From: Gymnopilus junonius
Lineage: Eukaryota; Basidiomycota; Agaricomycetes; Agaricales; Galerinaceae
DNA length: 64,000 nt
Direction: 5' to 3'
Assembly (NCBI GenBank): GCA_015501075.1
Contig: JADNYJ010000036.1
Coordinates: 124,001 to 188,000 of the forward strand
Shown: one piece after another, positions 11,499 through 23,848 of the stretch
Layout of the letters: every line of letters begins with the position of its first letter
Position numbering within the stretch: position 1 is the first letter of the stretch
Notes under the pieces: generated by a model
Databases searched by the model: none
What the model was told of the DNA's origin: nothing
The model's input: the letters and a program-made list of their open reading frames with translations, nothing else
Position numbers and translations under genes: made by a program

Positions 11499-14400
11499 AT
11501 GACGAGCAGGCTCAAAAAGAAGCTCGGAGAACTAGGAGTAGATACCGCCAGTCGTAAAGCCAACGAGAACTTCTGTCTGGTAAGTTTTCATGTACAATTT
11601 CGTATGAATAGTATCTCAGTCGGATTTATAGATTGGCACTCCTCTTCCTCCTTTAGAGAAATCGAAAGACACAGGAGAATTTGTACCGCTATGGAAGCAG
11701 GAAGTACAGATTATTGGCTGATGTTCTGTATTACTTGCTAATTATCTACCGTAGGTGCGCGATGAGAAAGGTCGAAGGCGTCTACATGGGGCCTTCACAG
11801 GCGGTTTCTCTGCTGGGTATTTTAACTCTGTTGGATCAAAAGAAGGCACGTCTTCGCTATCTTTCTTACTGGATTGAATATCCAATTTGCCAATTATTTA
11901 GGATGGACGCCGTCGACATTCGTTTCATCCCGTTCGGACAGAGCCAAGAAGGCTGCAGCACGTCCGGAAGATTTCATGGATGAGGAGGATTTGCAGGACT
12001 TGAAGGATAACATGAATGTCGTGGATACTACAGAAGAAATGGATTTCTTGGGTGGAACACAGGCTGCGTTGCGCGGGAAGGCAGAAGAGGACGCAGACAA
12101 AGAGTATGTCAAACTTAACATTCTTCAACTTCCCAGACCTTAAATTTGGCATCCAGCCCAATAACTCGGGCTCTGGAGGCATCTCTTCATCCTGCTCCCA
12201 AAGATTCAGTTGGGGCCAAAATACTCAAAAAAATGGGCTGGCGGCTGGGGCAGGGAATTGGGCCTCGCGTCAGTCTCAAAAAGCGCAAACAACAAGATAC
12301 TTTGGCATATGACCCTGCTACGGGCGCCAGATATCAGGAGGGCTCCCTAGATATCCATGAAGACGACGAAGAGGCGAATAAGCACACATACGCACCTCGT
12401 GATACCCCGGTGCTAGTTGTAAAGCGAAAAGATAACAGTCATGGTTTAGGCTATGTCCCAGGTATAAGCCTACAAGAGAGTTTGGGGAATAATGCTGCTG
12501 GAAGCAGTAAGGATCCTAGGTTAGCAGGTGCGTTTGTATTCGCCTCGGAATATTCAATAGCTAATTATTCTAACCATGCAGGCGGTTTTGGGCTCGGGGC
12601 TCTTAACGATGCAGATGAGGACGATCTGGACGTGTATGACGTCCACCATCAGGGTTCTCGACATCGTGTTGCATATGACCATATCGGAGGAGAGGGCGAT
12701 GAAACGGTTCAAATAGGAGGCCGAACCTCCCAGCAATCAAAGCCAATGGGTGTATGTCCTTTTCTTCTGCTGATGTAGAACGTCAGGTACTGACTACGAA
12801 AAGAGCTCCTTGACTTCAAAACAGTATTTTCGTGATGGTCGGCCTGTATTGACCGGTTTTGTGCTGTCAGATGAACCCATTGCCGAGGATCGATGGTTTG
12901 TCTCTCGAAAGGAACGTTTTGGTTGACTGAAATTAACATAGTTCAGGTTCCCTGTTCCAGAAATACCACCAGGTTGGAAACCAAATCCGAAAGCGTTATG
13001 GGCTGCGGACAAAGAAAATATTCGGCGTCCGGAGCCTTTTCCTGAAGCCCAACCTCACGCCCAATGGAAGAGGTCAAAACCATCGGCGGACGAGGTGAGT
13101 AGGCATTTATATTGCATATGGGATGAGATTAAAATCTGGTTTTCACTTCATTCTAGAGGGGAGCAATGTTGGGAGAGACCCCGTTACCTTCGGCGCCGCG
13201 ATCCGTCTTTGACTACATATCCCAAAAGGACAAGGAGAGAATCCAAAATATTGCTGCTGGATTAAAGACCCCCTCGGCCGTTGGTGGGACTGATGGCATT
13301 TCTGGACCACCATCCATTTCTATCACCAGAATAGAACCCCATATTGCGCAGGCGGCATTAACTGGTTTCCAGCCTTTCACTTCGGACCCTAAAAAGCAAG
13401 CTAGATACATAGCTTATTTACGATCCCAGGCCGTTCAAGACGGATCTGTTCCTCCCTTGCAGCAATTACCGGGGCAAAAGGCGGAGGACTTCAATAAGGA
13501 AGTAGGCGATTACGCTAAAGCAGCATCATTGTTCAAACCTATATCTGGAGCTATGGCGGGTCGATTTACGAGCGCTGCTGTGGTTGACTTTGGTCCGAAG
13601 ATTCAGGAAGGGCTTTACACGCCAACGACCGAAGAACTAGCAAAAAAAGAGGAGGAGAGGAAGAAAGAAGAGGAAGATAAGATCAGTCCGAAAGCGCATG
13701 CTGCTAAGATGGGGATGTATGGTCCGCTGACGAGGGAAAAGAAACTCTGGCAGCCTGCTCGACTGCTGTGCAAGCGGTTCGGTGTCAAGGAACCTAATCC
13801 GGAGCCTGAGGTACCAGCGGGCGAGGCTATGGCCGGTTCTTCAAGCAAGCCTGGACCTTCATTCACGCAAACCGAGGCAGAACAGCAGTTATTAGCTTCG
13901 TCGGCAAAGGACGCTTCTGCGCAAGGGCAGACGAGCTCTGGACCAAGGGATTTAACCAATATTGGTCTTGGGGAGGATGAGACACAGGGAAGGGATACGT
14001 TAACATATGAACGTCCTTCTATGGATCTTTTTAAGGCCATCTTCGCTAGTGACGACGAAGAAGAGGATGAGAATGAGGACGATGAGAAAGCTCCAGACGA
14101 GGATGATGGGCTGTCTGTGGTCGGCAGTGGCATTGGTAATAACGTGGAGGAAAAGAAAGCTTTTACATCCGCCACCAAGATTCTCGACGATACACCTGTC
14201 GACATCAATACTTTCAAGCCCAAATTCGTACCGCGCGAAGGGAAAGCTAAGAAGTCGAAAGACGAAGAGAAGTTAAAGGAAAAGAAGGAAAAGAAGGACA
14301 AGAAAAAGAAAGAGAAGAAGGGTGTGCTTGTTTCATTTGACCTGGATGAAGGAGGTGAGGGTGGTGCATTGTCTAAGGTCAAGCAACCAAAGGATCGGCC

Positions 14401-14578
14401 CAAGAAGAAGAGAAAGGAAGAACATAGGCGTACGGAGGATGGGGATGAGCAGGTTATGTTTGTGGCTAAGGGGCCTTCGGATGGTGGTGTTGCACCTGTC
14501 CCTCCTGCGTTGCAAGAACCTATTAGTTCTGGCGAAGCTGGGTTTAAAGGCCGCAAGAGGGCAATTGACTTTATGTAA
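11499..14578 (+). CDS. G-patch domain protein of the GPATCH1 (TGH) type
   Basis: Nuclear RNA-processing protein; family members associate with the spliceosome or act on small-RNA/pre-mRNA processing. The start ATG 11499 gives [20 protein letters not shown]. Small exons follow, including [20 protein letters not shown]. The family block [20 protein letters not shown] / [15 protein letters not shown] is at 11905-12010. The G-patch itself is at about 12200-12350 ([20 protein letters not shown]). The long last exon (from about 13160) carries [27 protein letters not shown] and [15 protein letters not shown], then [20 protein letters not shown]. It ends in an acidic stretch and a Lys-rich tail ([13 protein letters not shown]) typical of nuclear proteins, closing with GRKRAIDFM and a stop at 14576-14578. 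It is convergent with MAK11, with 104 bases between stops. Confidence 0.9.
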
Positions 14579-14682
14579 TACTAATGCATTTTTATTGTCA
14601 TCATCACAATTTAACGGTCGTGGCTGGTTGTTGTATTTCTATCCATAATTTGATTGACAACAAAAGGACGACCACTTCGAAT

Positions 14683-16320
14683 CTACTCACTCTCTTCTTC
14701 AGCCTCCATATCCTCCTCTTCTTCTTCCTCTTCCTCTTCATCATTTTCCTCCCCTTCCATCTCACTGGCAATCTCATCATCATCATCATCATCATCCTCT
14801 TCGTCCTCTTCGCGTTTGCGCTTGCCGTCGCCAGCAGCCTTAACATCACCCACATCACCATCAGCCATTGTGATACAAGTGAGCCTGGTACCCTTTGAAT
14901 CATAAGACGTCACGGGTTCAATTTCCTGTGGCTTTTCTTGCGTTGTTGATTTCTCGGCAACGGACGCGAGGTCGTAGACGTTGATAAACCCGTCTGAAGA
15001 GGCAGTACATGCGAGCGTTGTTGATGTCCTTTCTGAAGCCTCAGGGAGGGCAACTTGCAGCGTTTGCACTGCTTTCACTCTGATTTGGTTGTTAATATGA
15101 TTTAGAAGAACGGGTTCAGGAAAAGCGTACCGGTTTTGGTGGCCAGTCATTACTGCCACGATTGTTGGTGCGCCCTCTTTTGGCACGTCATACACTGAGA
15201 GCTTGCGGTCCTCTGCAGCGACGAGTAGAAGCTCGCCCTCGCTTCCTATAAGACTGCAGAATTTGACGTCGTGTATACGTGAAGGGTGAGTAATGGTGTG
15301 CAGAAGGACCATGTTCTGGAAAGGAAGTCAATATTTAAACAGCTAGAAAGATTTGATTTAACATACTGTATCGTAAACGTCCATAGAAGAACCTGATTGA
15401 ACAAGGAACTTTGAGCCGTCTACAGACCACCGTACAATTTCTCCCTCTGTGAACAATGAGGAAACTCGACTGAAATTTTTTGATTAACAAATATACCTTT
15501 ACCAAGTTTCGTACTGGCGACACCCTTGCCCCGCATGAGGTCCCACATCCTGAGGGCCCTATCCTTTCCAACACTCAGAGCAACTTTTCCAGAAGGGTGA
15601 ACTGCAATAGAGTTGACGCGTCCTTTGTGGCCTTTGAGTGCTCGTAAAACTGCCCAGTCGCGGGCACGGAATAGACAGAGTGTTCCATCTTCTGAAGCAG
15701 ATAATAATGTGAACGAGAAGGGAAAAGTAAATGTGTTATAGATCCTAGAAATAACGTTGAAGGATTATTGAGGTGATGTCGACCGAAAGGAAAGAGTTTA
15801 CCTTCGTGGTGCATCAGCCCACCGATTTCTTTCCGTCGCCTAAGATCCCAGACTTTGATGATTTCATCCGTGCTGCCGGTTGCAAGCCATTTGCCACCAT
15901 GGGGAGAAGCTGCCACAGCTTTGATACATGATACATGCGCAGGGAATATAAACACAGGTTTCAAGGCGAACTGTAACTTTTTTGAGTCCTCGTCGAAGGT
16001 GATGGTCCCGTCCAGACCATATAAAAGTTTTTCGTAAGATCCAGCAACAACTTTAAAGGAAGTAGGTAGGGTTGGGTCTTCTTCGCGAGCCTTTCCTTTA
16101 TTTTTCTGTTTGGAACTTGTAGTAGTTTCTTTTTCCTTGCCTTTCGCTGACGGTGCGGGTGATGTCCTATCTTCAGCAACCTTGACTGGTGCCGCAGGAC
16201 GAGCTTGAGGGTGTGGTGACCCATTGCGTTTGGCTGCAACTTTTTCGGCGGCAGGAATTCTACCCTAGCTTTCTTGGTTGGCCTGTCCTTTGAGGCCATG
16301 AATTGGGATTGCTTTGCCAT
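14683..16320 (-). CDS. MAK11: WD40 protein of the MAK11/PAK1IP1 type, 60S ribosome assembly factor
   Basis: A WD-repeat nucleolar factor for 60S subunit maturation, by family. ATG 16318-16320 gives MAKQSQFMASKDRPTKKARV. The body then reads SFKVVAGSYEKLLYGLDGT, the Mak11 signature opening the propeller, followed by PVFIFPAHVSCIKAVAASPH, LATGSTDEIIKVWDLRRRKE, GRVNSIAVHPSGKVALSVG-type repeats around 15600 and later blades to about 14960. The C-terminus is a strongly acidic low-complexity tail coded by (GAT/GAG)n at 14690-14810 (poly-D/E), ending EAEEESE with a stop at 14683. The first ~20 codons and the body are in different frames, changing near 16265. An in-frame TAG precedes the body frame and I found no intron that joins the two, so either a base is missing or the true start is elsewhere. 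Confidence 0.8.
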
Positions 16321-16456
16321 CGTGAACGTAGGGAAGAGAGTGAGGACAGGAAAAAGCAGGGTTGATCGGCAAGAAAACGCCAAATATAGCTCGTTATTAT
16401 AACCGCTCCCTTGACCGGACCACCAACTCAATTCAATTGCGCGTTCCTTTAGGGAG
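16321..16456. promoter_or_regulatory. 136-bp bidirectional promoter region between MAK11 and mitochondrial GatA
   Basis: Start codons at 16320 (minus) and 16457 (plus) face away from each other with 136 bases between them. No TATA box is obvious. One gene serves cytosolic ribosome assembly and the other mitochondrial translation, so co-expression from one promoter is plausible, but that is inference from spacing. Confidence 0.45.
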
Positions 16457-18450
16457 ATGAGAACGAATGTAATCAAGAAATGGTTATCTCCTTCTCCCTT
16501 TCGTACCCATATATCATGGTACTCTACCCACGTCCACCACCGTGAGGTCATCTCTGCAAAAAATCCGGCGGTGAACGCGTTCGTTCACGTCTCCGAATTA
16601 TCCCCTTCGACCGCAAACAATTTGCCGTTATCTGGTTTGAGTGTGGCTGTCAAGGATAACATCGCGACCTCGCGCCTTCCTACGACATGCTCTTCGGCTA
16701 TGCTTCAAAGTCGGTGTTTTATCCGCAGAGTTGCCTTGCCTTGACTGACATTTTACCAGACTTTACTTCGCCTTTCGATGCGACTGTGGTCAAGTTACTT
16801 GAACAAAATGGCGCAGACATTATAGGAAAAACTAATTGCGATGAGTTTGGGATGGGGTATGGTATCTCGAAAGCTAATTACTCCAGCTCTGGGCCTGATG
16901 TGAACCCAACAGGTCACTCAATATCCATTCCGTTCATGGACCCGTGAAAAACCCTATCGGTTTGTCTCAAGCCCCAGCGGAAGAGCGCTCAGCTGGTGGT
17001 AGCTCCGGGGGAAGTGCAGCAGCCGTTGCTGCTGGGATGTGCCATGCGTAAGTCGACCTTTCGCCAAGAAGAGAATATATTCGAAGACAAGGTTTGCAGA
17101 GCGTTGGGCACAGACACAGGAGGCTCCGTCAGACTCCCTGCATCTTACTGCGGAATTGTCGGACTCAAGCCATCGTATGGCCTTATTAGCAGGTAGTGTA
17201 CATTGCATTTGACAAAATTTATCTGTCACTGAACATCACCTTAGATGGGGTGTAGTGTCCTATGCCGACAGTTTGGATTGTGTTGGTATATTAGCATCTG
17301 ACGTTGATACCACGCGACGCATTTTTGGTAGGTTGGAAGTTCGTGCAGATGCCTAAGGTACTTATTCCTCTTGACAGAACATGTCACTTCGTATGACTCA
17401 CGGGATCCAACCTCTGCGCTGCAAGAAATTCGCGACAAAGCCCGTAGACATACGGAAGAGTTCTTCCCTTTTTCGCAGCCTCCGGACAGGATTATAAATG
17501 GTCTCAGAATAGGCATCCCGCAAGTACGTTTCTATTGGTTTGCCAAACATTTCTTCTATCCAACGATTTGCGTTCGTAGGAATATTTCCCTTCAGAGATG
17601 TCACCAGCCATCATTGAGCACCTCCGCACTTTAATCGCTCTACTAAAGACCCAAGGCGCTACCATCGTCCCTGTCTCGCTGCCGTCAACATCGTATGCTC
17701 TTAGTTCATATTATGTGCTGGCAAGCGCAGAGGCAAGCAGTAATTTGGCCCGGTACGACGGTGTGCAATATGGTAAGGTTTCTTCCTCTCTGTGCACTAT
17801 GCACCCCTCATCTCCATCTAGGATCCTATGTCCCACCTGATCCGGACACCGATCTGACAAAAACATCAAAGGTTTACGCAAGAACACGATCTCTGAATTT
17901 TGGTGAAGAGGTCCAGAAACGTATATTGCTGGGGACTTATGCCCTTTCCGCTGAGTATGTCATTTTCATCGTTTCTAGACGTTCTTCCACTAATAGGGAC
18001 TTCCATTCAAACAGTGCATTTGATAACTACTTTTTGCAAGCCCGAAGAGTACGTCAGCTCGTCAAGAACGATTTCAACCGTGTATTCAGCATGCCTAATT
18101 ACTTTTCCGATTCCATCAACTACGTGGATGAAAATACCAGCGATGACCACCCTCCGGTTGATGTCCTTCTACATCCATCAGCCATTCGCACTGCACCTCT
18201 TCTTACTGAAAGTCCTTCAGCTTCGGAAGGAGACACAAGTTTGAGTTCATATGTTCAGGATGTGCTTACGGTGCCTGCTTCACTTGGAGGTTTGCCGGCA
18301 CTGTCTATACCTATGAAAGTACCCCAGAAAGATAACGATGGGAAGGTGCAATGGCCTGTGGGTGCAAGTATTGTGGGACAGTGGGGAACTGACGACCTAA
18401 TCCTGTCGGTCGCGAGAGCGATAGAGACCTTGCAGACTCAGTGTCAGTAG
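16457..18450 (+). CDS. HER2: Glutamyl-tRNA(Gln) amidotransferase subunit A, mitochondrial (GatA/Her2)
   Basis: Amidase subunit of the GatCAB/GatFAB complex, which converts Glu-tRNA(Gln) to Gln-tRNA(Gln) in mitochondria. The N-terminus [20 protein letters not shown] is basic and hydroxylated, like a mitochondrial presequence. The catalytic Lys is in [16 protein letters not shown] (about 16640). [15 protein letters not shown] is followed by an intron from about 16857 to 16913 (GTATGG...CAACAG) that restores the conserved [14 protein letters not shown]. The Gly-Ser loop [16 protein letters not shown] holds the cis-Ser, and [18 protein letters not shown] holds the nucleophile Ser. Later exons read [54 protein letters not shown] and a stop at 18448-18450. 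About nine exons. All three catalytic residues are present and length is normal (about 500 residues). Confidence 0.92.
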
Positions 18451-18640
18451 GAAAAGAAATCTATTGCTCCATTTTTGCGTACGAAGTTCGAACACGAACA
18501 CGATCGCGAGCTCCGGGACCCGGATAAAATGTGCTCAGGTGACTTACCTCCAATCTAATTTTGTCCACCCATTTTCCGTGGAGCCGTCAAGATACCCCAA
18601 GTAGCAAGCAACCCCATAATCCATCCTAATCTCAACCAGA

Positions 18641-20536
18641 ATGACTGATCCTCAACCAGCAGTGCCTTCATTAGTTGTCGATACAGCCAACCTGTCTCTT
18701 GATAGAGAAACAGAGAATTTCGTGGAAGTAGACTCTGAAGAACTTCGTTCAGTAGGTAAAGAGTGAGTAGACAAATCCTCACCGGGGTTGTACTCTCTTC
18801 TCAATGTGAGTCGGCTCTCTTTTAGTGCTCAGACTTGTCAGCTCAACTCTCCATCAACCTCCAAGCCCAGGAAATTTCCAAATCTTCCATCCTATCCCTA
18901 TGCCTCTGTCCGATCTCCATCTCTGAGCGCTCGAGAACAAGTTTTACTGAACGAAGACCTTCTCTACCTCGTTTTTTCATTTTCTCACTCCCATCTTGAT
19001 CGGTGGACTTATCGGAGGCAGACTTCGCCGCCTCTACCTCCACCAAAATATGCGTTATTGCCAGCCGCACTGACATGCAAAGCTTTTTTCTTGCCTGCGA
19101 TAAGGGTCCTTTGGTTTGAGAGCTCTATATTGTATTTGTTGAGGGTTATTCCTGTGTTGGTGAGAAGAGGGAAAACCTTTGTGAGGAATGCTAAACAATT
19201 CTGATCCTTTTGACTTGCTCACATCTTAATTCCAGATTCTCAATGGCGTCATTACCGAAGAACATATGCAGAGGGTCGACCTCTATGCAGGATGTATTAG
19301 ACGACTACATTCCTTTGCGTTCAATGTCAAAGTTTCTAGCCAGGTCTACGCCATCGTCTCCCGACTCCGATACCCTTCCCTAGTCCCAGCTCTCAAACAA
19401 CTCAAGTTCTTGTCAATCCATAACATGCCCCTGGAGAATCTTAACAGTCTCTTTCTCATTAAATCTCCTACTTTAGCCGACATCCAGATCGGCCGTATCG
19501 ATTCAACGACGGAGGTCGTCGTCGCTTCCTTCCTTCAGCATGTATCCTCTCATGCCCAAACACTTGATTTGAAAGGTCGCTTAACGAGTGTTACTTTCAA
19601 CGTCTTGCCGCAATTTCTTCGATTAAAGATGCTCTTCCTGGAAATTCAACCTACGACGCCTCAGGTCGATTTTCTAGGAATGTGCGCCCAGATAAAGACG
19701 CTGGAGCTGTTGTGGCTTGGAATCCATCCTGAATTTCAGTACACGGGGACCTCGACTGCCGCCGTTGAGTTCAGTTCACTGTTCAGTCTCATCATCGCCG
19801 CACCCGTCAATCCTATGATCGACATCCTTGGAATCTTTCGCAGTGTAGAACTCCCTAGACTAGGTTCTATACGACTCAATTTTCGGCCGACGGACCTTTC
19901 TTTGGATCCTAGGTTGGCACCATGCCTCGAAAGATGTGTGCAGATCGCTCAATCTCGAGCATCACCTCTTGCTTTGATGTTGGAAGGATCGATAACTGCA
20001 CGGTGGAACGATCTCATTCCGCTCCGTGAACTGAAGAAAGTTGCGGGATTGCATATTCTTTTCGAGGCACTCTCCGTCACCAACAACGACATTCAACATT
20101 TTTTCGGGAATGCAAATGGACTATGTTGAAAAAGCTTATCATCAGCTACTGTAACACTCCTTTGGCACCAAACGCGTTATCGTGGAATGCGTTGGGGATA
20201 ATTGCGAGGAGTTGTCCGAAATTGCTTTCCCTTGTTATTTCTATCCAGGTCAGCGCCGATCCTGATACTATACAAACTCTGCAGAGTGAGATCCAGCAAA
20301 GCTATCACTCGGAAAGCAGTGTTGTTTCTCTGGCTATCAATACGACGCATCATTACGACGATGAGTCTCACAGGAGTCCTTCTAGCTTCGTAGGCGCTGC
20401 TGTTGTATCAAGATACATCTTCCACTGTTTTCCTCAGCTGAAGGAGGTCAAGTTACGCGATTTGAGTAACTCGGATTGGTGTCAAGGTGTTGAGATGATG
20501 GTGCAGAATTATCAGGCAATAAAACATAGTACTTGA
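18641..20536 (+). CDS. F-box/LRR-like protein, cluster paralogue A (one-base frame break at about 20124)
   Basis: A member of the large basidiomycete F-box-like family; such proteins are presumed SCF substrate adaptors. ATG 18641 gives MTDPQPAVPSLVVDTANLSL, followed by an intron after about 18755. The F-box-like part is ARE-QVLLNEDLLYLVFSFS then PAALTCKAFFLPAIRVLWFE, with a second intron near 19185-19235 before ILNGVITEEHMQRVDLYAGC. The rest is leucine-rich-repeat-like: PALKQLKFLSIHNMPLENL, VVVASFLQHVSSHAQTLDLK. The frame closes at 20127 (TGA) after LSVTNNDIQHFFGNANGL, but homologous sequence continues one base out of phase from 20126 (LKKLIISYCNTPLAPNALSW) to a stop at 20534-20536. The downstream frame is free of stops for about 137 codons. 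Paralogue B breaks at exactly the same codon. It could be a pseudogene, a recoded gene or an assembly artefact. Confidence 0.65.
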
Positions 20537-21999
20537 CTTGGTTTGGCGTGTTGCAACGTTGCATATCAAATAATGCACAATACTTTGGGCGCTTCAAGTT
20601 CAAGTTCAAGATCATATTAGGGGTCGACACATGATCCATCCTTGCTACTTCAAATTAACTTACTAGCAGTGCCTCGACCTGTGGAAGTCCCAAGCTGCAC
20701 TTTGCAGTCCATCTAACATCAACAATTTATGAAGAAGACCTTCCCTTCTTCAAGTTCCTGCGCAATTAAGTACCCAGCTCTGCAAACCATTCTCGAATAG
20801 CATATATTCAACTCTCAAGGGGTTCCAAAGGACTTCACTTTAATATGGCAAATGCGACATCAGACTATCTTGAAGGATCGTTCATGAAAAAGGCAGGAGA
20901 CAAGATGCGCTAGAATATGCCGTGGTTGTGGAAGATGGTCACCCTCTTGGATGCAAATCCGGAGCGCAGGCCCTTCAGCACGGGGAGCACTCCGGAACAC
21001 GGCCGTGCTCTGCCGGCGAGTACGAGACCTTAATCATGTGACTATTTAGAATGGTCATCGAAAGTCGCGCCGACGAATCCATCAAACTGTTGCTTTGGAC
21101 TTGAACGTTGAGCTTGAACCTTCATCATTGCCCTATTGGCTGACTTCGCGCCTCGAAATCATAACAACTACCAAGCTACCGGAAACTAGTGCCAAAATTT
21201 CCTCCTCCTAATTTTATTACTTACCGGGTCGACTGCTGCCGTCAACTTTCTGAATCGGCTTCGGGACACAATGTACACCAGTGACCGGGTACTAACCGTG
21301 TGTTGAATCTGCTGACCAGGTAACAGATCGAGCATCATTCGGTCACTTTCGGTGTAAAGACGAGATTCCTTATTACATAAGGTCTCGTAACTGCTCAGCC
21401 TCGATATCAGATAACTCTTTGATAGTTGTTAATTCGGCTCTGGAGAATGGATCTGATGAGTGCGTAAATATCATATTCAACGTTCCACTCGTAGCTCACC
21501 ACTCACTATATCAACCAGATTTACATAGTAGAGTATTCTATAAACCATGCCGCCGCATCAAGCCCATCACCTTCTTTTCTTCCAAAATTGGATTGAATAC
21601 ATACTCGCTTACGCTTTCGCCTCAATTCATTAAATGGAGAAACTCTGCCCATACTACCTTCCTCTTGCTTTCCTCTTGCTGTCCTCCTTTGATTTATGCT
21701 GTCCAACGTCCTTAATGTGGACCCGCCTGGAGAGCCCTAGGCCAGGCATCGCCATCACGTGCCAATAAGCCTCGACCTCCGCGATAGTTGTAACTGATTT
21801 TTGCTGTTAACTAGATCCTGGATGTTGCCTGTCGCTGAATCGTAGCGCAGTCTGGAACCTCTAATTACACCCCATTTGGCCCCAGAGACCCCGCAATTTT
21901 CCACCTGGACAACTGATTACTGAGGTCACTGTGGCATGCGACTGAGGGATATAATCTTCCCGAGTCTTGCTCATTCCTTTGACTGTAACATAACTTTGA
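20537..21999. other. Intergenic region, 1.46 kb, nothing recognised
   Basis: This lies between paralogues A and B. The longest open stretch (21419-21715) has no ATG start and no recognisable motif. No tRNA-like B box, terminal repeat or transposase fragment was found. It presumably holds the promoter of paralogue B. Confidence 0.35.
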
Positions 22000-23848
22000 A
22001 TGGCGTCCTTTAACGGTTCAGCGTCTTTCCTGGCCTTTCCTACGTTGGAGTGCTTCGATAACCTCCGAATGGATGGAGAAAGCGAAGTTTTTCAGGTGGC
22101 AAAGGGAATAGCTATGCAGGTCAAGCGTGCGTGGTAGATTGCCCGTAAAAGATGCGCTGACTCCAAAATTTTGCTTCTTTCATTAGTGAGGGTCACTTAC
22201 AAGTCTCGACGCAATTTCCCACTGCTAAATTGCGAGTGATACATAACCAGGATCTTCTGTATCTCATATTGTCTTCGTTTTCGCCGCCTACTTCAAAGTC
22301 TTCAGCTTCCACTATTCTCGAGCGTAATTCCCCTCCTCCACTCCCGAGCCTTCTTGCTGCTTCTCTCACTTGTAAATCCTTCTTCAATCCTGCTATCAGA
22401 GTCATGTGGTATGAGACTACCCTGACGTCTCTGTTGCTTGTCATCCCGATTTTGACAAAAAGAGAGGGAAGATATGTGAGCAGTATTATCTGTGGTCAAC
22501 TCACTCTCTGCTCAATTGATTGGCAGGTTCTAGATGGCATAGTCAAGGAAGAGTACATGAAGAGATTTGACCTGTACGCTCAATATGTCAGGCGTTTGTA
22601 TATCGTCAACGAGGCATTCCCAACTGAGATCTGTGCTATTATCTCCCGCCTGCGGCATCCGGTCCTACTTCCAGCCATTAGAGCGCTCAAGTTCGCATCA
22701 CCCGCTGATGCCCCTCTGCGAAACGTTGGCAGTCTTCTGCTCGTGACATCAACCACTCTTGCCAAGGTTCATATAGGTCCTGTTGAATCAGCATCCGATA
22801 TCGTTGTTGCGTCTTTTCTTCAAGGTCTTGTACCTGAAGCTCTCCAATGGCTGCGCCTCGAAGGCGACTTGACGCACATCACTCTTAGTCTACTACCTCA
22901 ATTCCCCCGTTTGACCTACTTGTACCTCGACTTTCATTCAACAACGGACGAAGATATCATAGGAATATGCACCCGAGTCCCAATGCTGCAGACATTGAAT
23001 CTCAAATTCAAGACTGAATTCAAATGCAAGGCTTCTCCGACTGCTGGATTTGCCTCCTTGCAAATTCTGGCCCTTTCAGCAACAGTGTCCTTTATGGCCA
23101 ACCTCCTTGATATATTTCAGCGCATACAGATGCCAAAGCTGATGGCGATTGATCTCCATATCTGCATTTCTCGAACCACCTCTGAGTCAAGTCAGCATTT
23201 AGTCCGGTGTGTCAAAGCATGTGCCCAAATGGCCCAACCCACCACGTTTAAAGCTCTAACAATCGGGGCAGCAATGTTGGCGACTTGGGATACTTTTTCC
23301 CCTCTTCAAAGTCTCAATCATCTTACAAAGTTTGTCATCTCGGTTGGCGTGCTTTCTGTGACCAATGAGGATATTCTGGACTTTTTGGGCAAGGAAAATG
23401 GTCTTCACTGGAGAAGTTATCAATAGTATGCAATCAGGCAGGAAGCGTGTACTGTGCCCTAGCTCCATCCGTTCTAGGAATATTTGCGCGGAATTGCCCT
23501 AGGCTGACTGCAATTACACTTTCTGTCCATATTAGACCAGATCAGAATCTGATCTCCGCACTCGAAGTCGAGACGGATGGCCATACTACCCCGTTGAACC
23601 ATCTCAAATCGCTCAGGATTTCACTGGCCCCGACACTTCTTCAAGATGGCAATATTGACGGAAGAGAGACATACAATGTTGTCAGTGCGGCAGCTGTTTC
23701 GTGTTATATCAATTACTGCTTCCCCGACCTCAAAACCATCAAAATAGATGGCTCAAACAACGATCCCGAGGTCGATTGGGCCAAAGGCGTGGAGATAATG
23801 GTTCGCAGCTACCACGACTCGGAAATGAGGAGACGAATATTAGTTTAA
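22000..23848 (+). CDS. F-box/LRR-like protein, cluster paralogue B (same one-base frame break, at about 23406)
   Basis: Tandem copy of paralogue A in the same orientation. ATG 22000 gives MASFNGSASFLAFPTLECFD. The first intron ends at the TTAG near 22184, but its donor is uncertain. Exon 2 begins EGHLQVSTQFPTAKLRVIH, then NQDLLYLILSSFSPPTSKS and LLAASLTCKSFFNPAIRVMW. After the second intron comes VLDGIVKEEYMKRFDLYAQY, then LRR-like repeats (SDIVVASFLQGLVPEALQWL, LLPQFPRLTYLYLDF). The frame stops at 23424-23426 soon after LSVTNEDILDFLGKENGL. The homologous C-terminus continues in the frame beginning CTG 23408 (LEKLSIVCNQAGSVYCALAP) to a stop at 23846-23848, again without internal stops. The codon with one base missing corresponds exactly to that in paralogue A. 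Confidence 0.65.

Noticed and set aside
13615..14556. 313-codon open frame on the minus strand across the G-patch gene
   Set aside because: It is antisense to a well-supported acidic/Lys-rich coding exon; its Ser/Phe-rich content is the complement of Glu/Lys codons.
16914..16950. Apparent frameshift and stop in GatA after [14 protein letters not shown]
   Set aside because: Reading the stretch as coding is wrong: an intron from about 16857 (GTATGG) to 16913 (CAACAG) restores the conserved [17 protein letters not shown], so the gene is intact.
23401..23426. 26-base GT...AG segment that would repair the frame in paralogue B
   Set aside because: Far below the 45-60 nt introns of this genome, it would delete conserved residues, and no equivalent exists in paralogue A.
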